From Gammaproteobacteria bacterium (lineage in GTDB: Bacteria; Pseudomonadota; Gammaproteobacteria; Pseudomonadales; Pseudohongiellaceae), in contig NZNL01000061.1 in NCBI GenBank assembly GCA_002694855.1, positions 1 to 7,004 of the forward strand: a DNA stretch of 7,004 nt, read 5' to 3'. The notes beneath the pieces were generated by a model. The model saw only the letters and a program-made list of their open reading frames with translations. It had not been told where the DNA came from and searched no databases. Shown piece by piece: positions 1-5,098 of the stretch; positions within the stretch are counted from its first letter, which is position 1; every line of letters begins with the position of its first letter. The position numbers and the translations under genes are program-made.

Positions 1-477
1 GTGCAGTCAAAAAATAGCATCGCCATAGTTCAGGAAAAGATACATGATGTCCGCATAATTCCAATTGTTGAAAAGCCAAAGTTAGACGGCAAAATTTCTC
101 TCTGGCATGGAGATTCGAGAGGTTGGTGGGATGGGGAGACTCTAGTTATTGAAACAACAAATTTCTCCGGAAAAGCCGACTTGCTTCATTCTGTATCTGC
201 GGCGGGCCAGCAAATAAGGGGGCCCGGTCCAAGAGCTTCTGAAAGGACATACACTGAACGTATTACTCGGGTCGCCAAAAACGCGATTCGTTATGAAATC
301 ACGAGCTCAGATCCTGGCACTTACCAAAGGCCCTATACCGTTGAAATGACTCTTGACTATACCGAAGACCCAATCTATGAATACGCGTGCCATGAAGGCA
401 ATTATGGGATGGCTAATATTCTCTCTGGCCATCGGGCTCAAGAGCGTTTTGCTGCGGAATCGGGATCGCAGAATTAG
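1..477 (+). CDS. Conserved protein of unknown function with HGDSRG motif, 5'-truncated by the window
   Basis: The frame is open from base 1 to a TAG at 475-477, giving 158 residues. The GTG at base 1 is probably an internal Val codon, because the sequence starts mid-domain with no signal peptide and no visible upstream region. Landmarks are HGDSRG at residues 36-41, followed by W-W-D-G-E-T-L-V-I-E-T-T-N-F, and near the C-terminus Y-E-Y-A-C-H-E-G-N-Y at 126-135 and a closing L-S-G-H-R-A-Q-E. I recognise this pattern from large sets of unnamed, usually exported proteins of a few hundred residues in marine Gammaproteobacteria and Acidobacteria, where it forms the C-terminal part. I know of no assigned function. 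The rhodanese gene starts 21 bp downstream on the same strand. The identity as a gene is firm; the function is unknown. Confidence 0.8.
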   Translation: MQSKNSIAIVQEKIHDVRIIPIVEKPKLDGKISLWHGDSRGWWDGETLVIETTNFSGKADLLHSVSAAGQQIRGPGPRASERTYTERITRVAKNAIRYEITSSDPGTYQRPYTVEMTLDYTEDPIYEYACHEGNYGMANILSGHRAQERFAAESGSQN

Positions 478-498
478 TTCTGTGACGGGATCAAATAA

Positions 499-906
499 AT
501 GAAAATTAAGAAGGGATTCCGTGCTTTGGTTGAGGAAGCCGAAGCACAGGTGGAGTCGCTGACACCGGGGCAGGTAGATCAAAAGCTCCATCAGCCTGGT
601 GTTAGGCTGGTCGACCTTCGTGATGTTCGTGAATTGAAGCGGGAAGGCAGAATTCCCGATTCACTCCACGTGCCCCGAGGAATGCTGGAATTTTGGATCG
701 ATCCCGATAGCCCTTATTATATGAAAGAATTTGATGAGGCCGAGGAAATAATTCTCTACTGCAATAAGGGCTGGCGTTCGGCCTTAGCAGCATTGTCCTT
801 AAAATCCATGGGCATAGAAAAAGTTACCCACATGCGGGGTGGTATGGAGCAATGGCAACAGGAAATTGGAAGAATCGATCCACCTCCGGTACGCAAGGAT
901 TCCTGA
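499..906 (+). CDS. Single-domain rhodanese-like sulfurtransferase
   Basis: This 135-residue protein is one rhodanese domain, the fold that carries sulfur as a persulfide on a loop cysteine. An N-terminal helix (about 5-20) leads into the domain at about 22. The V-D-L-R-D strand is at 38-42, the R-I-P-D-S-L-H-V-P-R segment at 51-60, and the active-site loop C-N-K-G-W-R-S at 88-94, with C88 as the likely sulfur acceptor and R93 closing the six-residue loop. The G-G-M-E-Q-W motif near the end (114-119) is also typical. No signal peptide or membrane segment is seen, so it is probably cytoplasmic. The ATG at 499 is preceded by a modest GGGA at 487-490, 8 nt away. The domain is complete with its cysteine present, so activity is likely; the sulfur donor and acceptor cannot be told. 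Confidence 0.9.
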   Translation: MKIKKGFRALVEEAEAQVESLTPGQVDQKLHQPGVRLVDLRDVRELKREGRIPDSLHVPRGMLEFWIDPDSPYYMKEFDEAEEIILYCNKGWRSALAALSLKSMGIEKVTHMRGGMEQWQQEIGRIDPPPVRKDS

Positions 907-982
907 TCCATCATATTCTTTATTACTTTCTAGTTAGACGCTGCAACTTTTGGGTGTCATGATATTTTGACTTTGTTGCCGT

Positions 983-987
983 GAGGA
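983..987 (+). promoter_or_regulatory. Ribosome binding site of the VOC gene
   Basis: GAGGA lies 7 nt before the ATG at 995. It decides this start: another ATG at 987 is in a different frame, and no other in-frame ATG or GTG precedes the twin-arginine motif. Confidence 0.65.
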
Positions 988-994
988 TGAACCC

Positions 995-2089
995 ATGCGA
1001 ACAAGAGGACTTTGCGAGAGTCTGCCCGTCGATTCCGTTAACAAGACAAGACGTAACCTGTTGAAGGCTTTGCCCGCAATAGCAGCAGTGCCCTGCGGGT
1101 TTGCACAGGTAAGCCCCACACCTATAGCAGTCCGAAAACTGCATTCATTCCAGATCCGCGTATCAGATGTTGCGCGCTCCGTGAGGTTTTACCAGGATCT
1201 TTTTGGCGCACCGATTCAGGCAAGACAAGGAGACATAGTATGCCTGCGTATAGGAGATGGACCTCTCTTTCTTTCAATAGCCCCAGTAAGTGGGGCTGAG
1301 CAACCTGGTATCAACCATATCGGGCTGAGCGTGGCTGATTTCGATGTGGATAGGGTAGTTGCACAACTGCAAGGATTCGGGCTAAACCGTGGTTTGAAAC
1401 CAGTTTCCGGACAGGATCCCCTTGATATGGCTATGCATTATTGGATTGATGAAAGAGGGCAGACTGCTGGAGAAAGCAGTTATGGAGGCCGGAATCTCTA
1501 TTTCGCGGATGCCGAAGGTATCCGCTATCAACTATGTTCTGAGAATCATTGCGGTGGCAGTGGAGATCTCGGTAATAATTGCTCAAACCTTGAATTGGCT
1601 GCTAACAGTGGGCTCTTTTTGCTGATGGACATTAGCCATTTTACCATTTTTCTAGCCAACCGAGATCGAGCTAATGATTTCTATACTTCTACTTTTGGGA
1701 AGGAATACCAGGCATATCAAGGCCCAGAAGCTCCAGTCATCGGGGTAGGGGATGGCGTTCAGTTCCTGATGTATGTGGGAGGCAATCAACAGGGTCGACC
1801 GACTCAGGCGGGAAGGATAGACCATGCCTGTTTCAGCATGGAGAATTTTGATGTTGATGCTGTGCTGGCGAGTTTGACTGATTATGGTTTAACGGCTCGA
1901 GAGAATGCCTCCGACACTCAACCTTTAATGCATTGGATTAGCATGCGTATGCCAAATCGCGGAGGTGCAGAGGGCGGGACACCAGAACTTTATTTTTCCG
2001 ATCCAGATGGTATTCGAATCCAGTTGCAAGATCCTAGCTACTGTGGTGGCGGCGGATACCTTGGTGACGGTTGTCCTCCATTGGCGTAA
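995..2089 (+). CDS. Tat-exported protein with two tandem VOC (glyoxalase/dioxygenase-fold) domains
   Basis: This 364-residue protein begins with a twin-arginine signal: T-R-R-N-L-L-K at 18-24, then a hydrophobic stretch to about 37 and a likely cleavage near F-A-Q (36-38), so a periplasmic location is expected. Two VOC domains follow, about 48-186 and 212-350. Each has a first strand and helix (V-S-D-V-A-R-S-V-R-F-Y in domain 1; R-D-R-A-N-D-F-Y in domain 2), a central His (H108, H277) and a late L-Y-F-x-D-x-(E/D)-G-I-R strand (168-177, 332-341). In domain 2, H215 and H277 fit the usual metal-ligand sites, with Q343 where Glu is common. In domain 1 the first site aligns with S51, with H50 beside it. 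Each domain ends in a C-x9-C glycine-rich loop (C186-C196, C350-C360). VOC proteins include glyoxalases, extradiol dioxygenases and resistance proteins; the reaction here cannot be named. Confidence 0.87.
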   Translation: MRTRGLCESLPVDSVNKTRRNLLKALPAIAAVPCGFAQVSPTPIAVRKLHSFQIRVSDVARSVRFYQDLFGAPIQARQGDIVCLRIGDGPLFLSIAPVSGAEQPGINHIGLSVADFDVDRVVAQLQGFGLNRGLKPVSGQDPLDMAMHYWIDERGQTAGESSYGGRNLYFADAEGIRYQLCSENHCGGSGDLGNNCSNLELAANSGLFLLMDISHFTIFLANRDRANDFYTSTFGKEYQAYQGPEAPVIGVGDGVQFLMYVGGNQQGRPTQAGRIDHACFSMENFDVDAVLASLTDYGLTARENASDTQPLMHWISMRMPNRGGAEGGTPELYFSDPDGIRIQLQDPSYCGGGGYLGDGCPPLA

Positions 2090-2104
2090 AACTGTTAGGA
2101 ACTA

Positions 2105-2110
2105 AAAGGA
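2105..2110 (+). promoter_or_regulatory. Ribosome binding site of the aldo/keto reductase gene
   Basis: AAAGGA lies 6 nt before the ATG at 2117, within the 27-bp gap after the VOC gene. It supports independent initiation within a shared transcript. Confidence 0.65.
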
Positions 2111-2116
2111 AGCAGT

Positions 2117-3136
2117 ATGGAATATCGCTATGTAGGAAGAAGTGGATTACGTGTGTCGCCCATCTGTATGGGAACCATGAGTTTTGGTACTTGGAGTGAC
2201 CGTAAAGAATCTTTCAAGATTCTGGAAAAGGTCTATGACCGGGGCATCAATTTTTTCGATACAGCCGAGGTTTATCCGGTTCCACCTACAGTCGAATTGG
2301 CTGGAGTGACGGAGGAAATATTTGGTGAGTGGATCAAGACAAAGCCTCGAGATTCTCTGATTATTGCCACAAAGGTTGCGGGCGCGGCATCAGGGTTGTT
2401 TGTTCCACCTGTTCGCCATGGGCTCACAGCAATCGATCGTCATCACGTACAAGCGGCAATCGAAGGTAGCCTGAGACGTCTTGGGATCGATTATATTGAT
2501 CTTTATCAGGCACACTGGCCTGACACTATTGTGCCTATCGATGAATCTATGGAAGCGTTGGACCGATTGGTTCAGGCAGGGAAGGTGAGGTATCTCGGCA
2601 CATCTAATGAGAATGCTTACGGTCTCACCAAGGCCAACACTATTGCTGACTATGAAGGGTGGGCACGATTCGAATCTATCCAAAATAATTTTTCCCTGCT
2701 TAATAGACGCTTCTTCGACGAACTTGCCAATGTCTGCAAACGAGAGCAGATTTCGTTATTACCGTATTCTCCAATTGGAGGAGGTGTTCTTAGCGGCAAA
2801 TATAATGGTGGCAAGGAGCCTTTGAACTCCCGTTTCAATGACTATCAAAAACACGAAAACCCTAGGCAGCAAGCAATGTCCAAGCGATTCGTCAACAAGG
2901 ATACATTGGCATCCACTGAGAAATACCTGGAAATAGCTAAAAAAGCGGGTTTGTCACCGGTTACTTTAGCTACTGCCTGGAGCATGCACTTTGATTTTGT
3001 GGCTTCCACGATTATTGGTGCCCGCTCCGCAGATCAACTTGATGAGGCTCTCGCTTCCCTGGAAGTCAGCCTGAGTAAAGATATCCTAAGTGAGTGTAAT
3101 GAAGTACATAATCAAATCCCTTACCCGATGGGTTAG
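2117..3136 (+). CDS. Aldo/keto reductase, Tas-like
   Basis: This 339-residue protein is a complete NAD(P)H-dependent (alpha/beta)8-barrel aldo/keto reductase, which interconverts carbonyls and alcohols. The full catalytic tetrad is visible: D48 in F-F-D-T-A, Y53 in E-V-Y-P-V-P-P, K86 in A-T-K-V and H133 in Q-A-H-W-P. Further landmarks are G-T-S-N-E at 161-165, L-P-Y-S-P-I-G-G-G at 215-223 and I-I-G-A-R-S at 299-304 in the nucleotide-binding region. The Y-P-V-P-P insert, the length and the ending V-H-x(4)-Y-P resemble E. coli Tas (346 residues), so a Tas-type member is likely; the substrate is not predictable. No signal peptide is seen, so it is cytoplasmic, unlike the exported proteins encoded on either side. 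Its 3' end overlaps the next gene. Confidence 0.93.
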   Translation: MEYRYVGRSGLRVSPICMGTMSFGTWSDRKESFKILEKVYDRGINFFDTAEVYPVPPTVELAGVTEEIFGEWIKTKPRDSLIIATKVAGAASGLFVPPVRHGLTAIDRHHVQAAIEGSLRRLGIDYIDLYQAHWPDTIVPIDESMEALDRLVQAGKVRYLGTSNENAYGLTKANTIADYEGWARFESIQNNFSLLNRRFFDELANVCKREQISLLPYSPIGGGVLSGKYNGGKEPLNSRFNDYQKHENPRQQAMSKRFVNKDTLASTEKYLEIAKKAGLSPVTLATAWSMHFDFVASTIIGARSADQLDEALASLEVSLSKDILSECNEVHNQIPYPMG

Positions 3137-3938
3137 TTTCGCCGCATTTTTGCAGATTTCACCCACAGGGCATGGGCAGATTGTGCATATTGCTCATTGC
3201 ATGGCCGATTGTCCGTCCGGTGCGCCGCCTAATCACGAGACAGTAGTACACCACTTATATGTGGCTTCGGTGAATTTAGAAACCGGGCTTCCTGACTGGG
3301 TGGCCTACCGGGTTTTGAGAGATTCAATTGGAGTCGCGTCTCTATTGCCACGCGTGTGGCAACAAGATCAATTGCTTCCCGAGAACATGGGCATGGACCT
3401 GAGGGATTCACAAGGTTCGCGCGTTACGCAGGTGGATCCAAGTGCTCAGTCTGACAGATCTTATCGAATTAACGAATACGTTTTCGAGTCAAAAGACCGA
3501 GGTCGTTTGACCCCGATGAGCAGTTTTGCCGCTACCCCGTATTGGGAAGAGCTAAATAATACAACCAATATGGCTCCAATGCCTGGTCAGTTGCGAACAG
3601 GAAGCTGGGCCAGGCTGGAACAAGCCATCAACGAGTTGGCGGCAACCCAGGGAGAGTTATATGTAATCAGTGGACCGCTCTATGAAATTTCCGAGCCTCT
3701 AGGTTTGCGCAGCACTGGCTTTAGCGGACAACCTTCGGCTTATTTCAAGGTGGTTGCAACGCAGAAACGACACGCGGCTTTTATCTTTGATTCAGAACTT
3801 GGCTTGAGCGAGCGTTATTGTTCTCAGCAGAACACCTTGCAAAGAATAGAGGAGTTGAGCGGACTTAAACTTTTTCCTGGTTTGCAACAGACAAATAGGC
3901 AAGATCTGGCCATTGAGTTACGGTGTTCAGGAAATTAA
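3099..3938 (+). CDS. Secreted DNA/RNA non-specific endonuclease family protein, probably inactive
   Basis: From the ATG at 3099 this is 279 residues; a GTG at 3090 would add three. The ATG gives a better signal peptide: M-K-Y-I-I-K, then hydrophobic W-V-S-F-A-A-F-L, with cleavage likely before about residue 30. The mature part follows the Serratia nuclease NucA closely: an N-terminal C-x3-C (C34, C38), D-W-V-A-Y-R-V at 66-72, L-P-R-V-W near 83-87, T-N-M-A-P at 156-160, A-R-L-E at 171-174, S-G-P-L-Y-E at 191-196 and late cysteines C241 and C276, matching the second Serratia disulfide. However, the DRGH motif reads D-R-G-R (133-136), so the catalytic His is Arg (CGT at 3504-3506). The position of metal ligand Asn119 is also Arg (R166, CGA at 3594-3596). 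The fold is well supported; cleavage activity is doubtful. The start lies inside the aldo/keto reductase gene, suggesting coupled translation. Confidence 0.88.
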   Translation: MKYIIKSLTRWVSFAAFLQISPTGHGQIVHIAHCMADCPSGAPPNHETVVHHLYVASVNLETGLPDWVAYRVLRDSIGVASLLPRVWQQDQLLPENMGMDLRDSQGSRVTQVDPSAQSDRSYRINEYVFESKDRGRLTPMSSFAATPYWEELNNTTNMAPMPGQLRTGSWARLEQAINELAATQGELYVISGPLYEISEPLGLRSTGFSGQPSAYFKVVATQKRHAAFIFDSELGLSERYCSQQNTLQRIEELSGLKLFPGLQQTNRQDLAIELRCSGN

Positions 3939-3945
3939 AAGGAAC

Positions 3946-3949
3946 AGGA
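3946..3949 (+). promoter_or_regulatory. Ribosome binding site of the FAH-family gene
   Basis: AGGA lies 7 nt before the ATG at 3957, and an AAAAGGA just upstream (3937-3943) may add to it. Both fall in the 18-bp gap after the nuclease-like gene. Confidence 0.6.
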
Positions 3950-3956
3950 ATCATAA

Positions 3957-4649
3957 ATGACTTTTCTATTTCCACCTCATCCGACCTCGGTAATACCAGT
4001 GCAAGACAGCGATCACGCTTTTCCGGTACATCGTATCTATTGTGTCGGCCAGAATTATAGTGATCATGTTAAAGAGATGGGCGGCGATCCCAGAGAGAAT
4101 CCTCCTGTTTTTTTCAGTAAACCCTCTGATGCAGTGGTGATTGGCAACCAGCCAGTAACTTACCCTCCAGCCACAGCCGATCTGCACTACGAGGTGGAGT
4201 TAGTGGTTGCGCTTGCCAGTGGAGGTAGCGATATAGACGTTGAAGAGGCACTAGCCCGTGTTTTTGGTTATGCCGTGGGCATTGATTTTACCCGACGCGA
4301 TTTGCAGGCCGAAGCTAAAAAGCAAGGCAGACCCTGGGATGCAGCTAAGGGGTTTGACCAATCAGCCCCAACTTCTGCCATAAGGTCGACGAATGGGGGT
4401 GACCATCCGCTCGAGGGAAGAATATCATTGAGTGTTAATGGAGAAACCCGACAGGATGCCAAGCTCTCCGACATGATTTGGTCGGTGCCTGAAATTATCA
4501 GTGAACTTTCCAAATATTACGAATTAAAAGCTGGTGATCTCATATTTACCGGGACTCCCGCTGGGGTATCGGCGGTCGTTGCTGGAGATCAGATACACGC
4601 TGCAATTGAAGGTGTGGGAGAAATCCATTTCGTTTTAGTAGCTCGTTAA
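3957..4649 (+). CDS. Fumarylacetoacetate hydrolase (FAH) family protein, acylpyruvase/fumarylpyruvate hydrolase-like
   Basis: This 230-residue protein is a single FAH catalytic domain. The family uses Mg2+ or Mn2+ to hydrolyse C-C bonds of acylpyruvates or to decarboxylate related keto acids in aromatic and amino-acid breakdown. Visible landmarks are C-V-G-Q-N-Y-S-D-H-V-K-E-M-G at 29-42, F-S-K-P at 53-56, the metal-binding E79 and E81 in L-H-Y-E-V-E-L, D110 in G-I-D-F-T-R-R-D-L-Q, K131 in A-K-G-F-D and the closing F-T-G-T-P-A-G-V at 197-204. Length and motifs match short bacterial members such as E. coli YcgM (about 219 residues) and NagK-type fumarylpyruvate hydrolases. All expected ligands are present, so activity is likely, with the exact substrate open. 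No export signal is seen. It is the last gene of the plus-strand group, 61 bp from the convergent minus-strand gene. Confidence 0.92.
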   Translation: MTFLFPPHPTSVIPVQDSDHAFPVHRIYCVGQNYSDHVKEMGGDPRENPPVFFSKPSDAVVIGNQPVTYPPATADLHYEVELVVALASGGSDIDVEEALARVFGYAVGIDFTRRDLQAEAKKQGRPWDAAKGFDQSAPTSAIRSTNGGDHPLEGRISLSVNGETRQDAKLSDMIWSVPEIISELSKYYELKAGDLIFTGTPAGVSAVVAGDQIHAAIEGVGEIHFVLVAR

Positions 4650-4707
4650 TTTTTTCACCATTCCAGAAGCACTGTCGCTGATCGTTAGACGCTGGTTCTC
4701 GAGCTAC
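4638..4707. repeat. Inverted repeat framing the convergent gene junction
   Basis: GTAGCTCG (4638-4645) and CGAGCTAC (4700-4707) are perfect 8-base complements. They bracket the end of the FAH gene and almost the whole spacer to the minus-strand gene. Nested inside are CCAG/CTGG (4663-4666 / 4692-4695) and GTC/GAC (4674-4676 / 4688-4690), which could extend an imperfect long hairpin. A run of six T follows the FAH stop codon (4650-4655), but it does not directly follow a stem, so this is not a textbook intrinsic terminator. It may end transcription from both sides; no other terminator is apparent here. Confidence 0.35.
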
Positions 4708-4710
4708 ACT

Positions 4711-4950
4711 TCAACTAAATTCTTCACGATTGTCGTCGAGCTTCTCATAGTTGAATTCCAGGTCGATTCGTTTATTGTCGAGGCGTTCTTCAATGCGTCT
4801 GCGGAGTTTAGTAATGTCTGATTTAAAGCTGAGAGCGTTAATCTTCACTTCTGGCCCTTCTTCCGGAAATACTGTGGTCGCTTCAATAAAATCTTTACTT
4901 TCATCTACTGAGTCGTCCCATTTATGCTCTTTCATAACGTTTGCCCCCAT
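4711..4950 (-). CDS. Small highly charged protein of unknown function
   Basis: The frame encodes 79 residues with no hydrophobic segment. It is acidic in the first half, basic at K-L-R-R-R-I-E-E-R-L-D-N-K-R (48-61) and acidic again to the end. Residues 44-65 could form a helix or short coiled coil. The R-R-R-I-E-E-R-L-(D/E)-x-K-R pattern reminds me of small gammaproteobacterial proteins of the PA3496 type, but I cannot confirm this from sequence alone. The ATG at 4950 is used; an in-frame ATG at 4935 (residue 6) has a G-rich stretch 8 nt ahead and is a real alternative. I favour this strand because the frame on the opposite strand (4751-4987) gives a Ser/Leu/Arg-rich shadow without any domain. 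It lies 148 bp after the acyl-CoA synthetase and is probably transcribed on its own. Confidence 0.6.
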   Translation of the reverse strand: MGANVMKEHKWDDSVDESKDFIEATTVFPEEGPEVKINALSFKSDITKLRRRIEERLDNKRIDLEFNYEKLDDNREEFS

Positions 4951-4967
4951 ACTGTATGGCCCATCTT

Positions 4968-4990
4968 TAACTAACCCGTTGGGTTAATTA
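4968..4990. repeat. Short hairpin upstream of the small-protein gene
   Basis: TAACCC (4972-4977) and GGGTTA (4981-4986) pair around a GTT loop. After a one-base mismatch on each side, TAA (4968-4970) and TTA (4988-4990) extend the stem to nine pairs. It begins 18 nt before the ATG at 4950, so it would sit in the leader of that transcript. Read on the plus strand it is followed by a T-rich stretch (ATTATTTT, 4987-4994), so it could instead act as a weak terminator in that direction. Confidence 0.35.
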
Positions 4991-5010
4991 TTTTGCGAAG
5001 CTTTAATATG

Positions 5011-5040
5011 CTTATCGTTAGCCAAGGGTTGAATCTTCAA
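5011..5040 (-). promoter_or_regulatory. Possible sigma70-type promoter for the small-protein gene
   Basis: On the minus strand TTGAAG (complement of 5035-5040) is followed 18 nt later by GATAAG (complement of 5011-5016), four of six matches each to the -35 and -10 consensus. The region is AT-rich, and no coding frame I trust crosses it. The match is modest and could be chance. The -35 box overlaps one arm of the CTTCAAT/ATTGAAG inverted repeat. Confidence 0.2.
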
Positions 5041-5065
5041 TAAAGTTAAAAAAGAATAATTGAAG
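5035..5065. repeat. Inverted repeat CTTCAAT / ATTGAAG
   Basis: Perfect 7-base arms at 5035-5041 and 5059-5065 are separated by 17 AT-rich bases. The element lies 34 bp past the acyl-CoA synthetase stop. The centre-to-centre distance of 24 bp, close to two helical turns, could suit a dimeric DNA-binding protein, and the arm at 5035 coincides with the candidate -35 box. It may also be chance in AT-rich DNA. Confidence 0.25.
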
Positions 5066-5098
5066 TCGAGCCTAATTTTAGACAAAAAGAGGGGGGAT

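Noticed and set aside
933..943. GTTAGACGCTG occurring at 933-943 and again at 4684-4694, with a GTTRRRY-like core suggestive of integron attC sites
   Set aside because: An 11-base match within 7 kb is expected several times by chance. No RYYYAAC partner or attC-like stem is seen near either copy, and no integrase is present.
940..968. Extended -10-like TGATATTTT upstream of the VOC gene as a promoter
   Set aside because: The -10 matches only four of six positions and there is no acceptable -35 at 16-18 bp upstream; an independent promoter here is possible but not supported.
1070..1110. Lipoprotein signal at the cysteine in A-V-P-C of the VOC protein
   Set aside because: Pro directly before the Cys is incompatible with a lipobox; the twin-arginine motif and a later cleavage site explain the N-terminus better.
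995..2089. Naming the tandem VOC protein an extradiol ring-cleavage dioxygenase
   Set aside because: Two-domain layout and His-His fit, but the third ligand is Gln instead of Glu in both domains and the protein has a Tat signal, so the specific activity is not supported.
4751..4987. Open frame of 78 codons on the plus strand opposite the small-protein gene
   Set aside because: Its product is rich in Ser, Leu and Arg with no domain or signal features, as expected from the complement of a charged coding frame. The minus-strand product has a coherent charged helical pattern.
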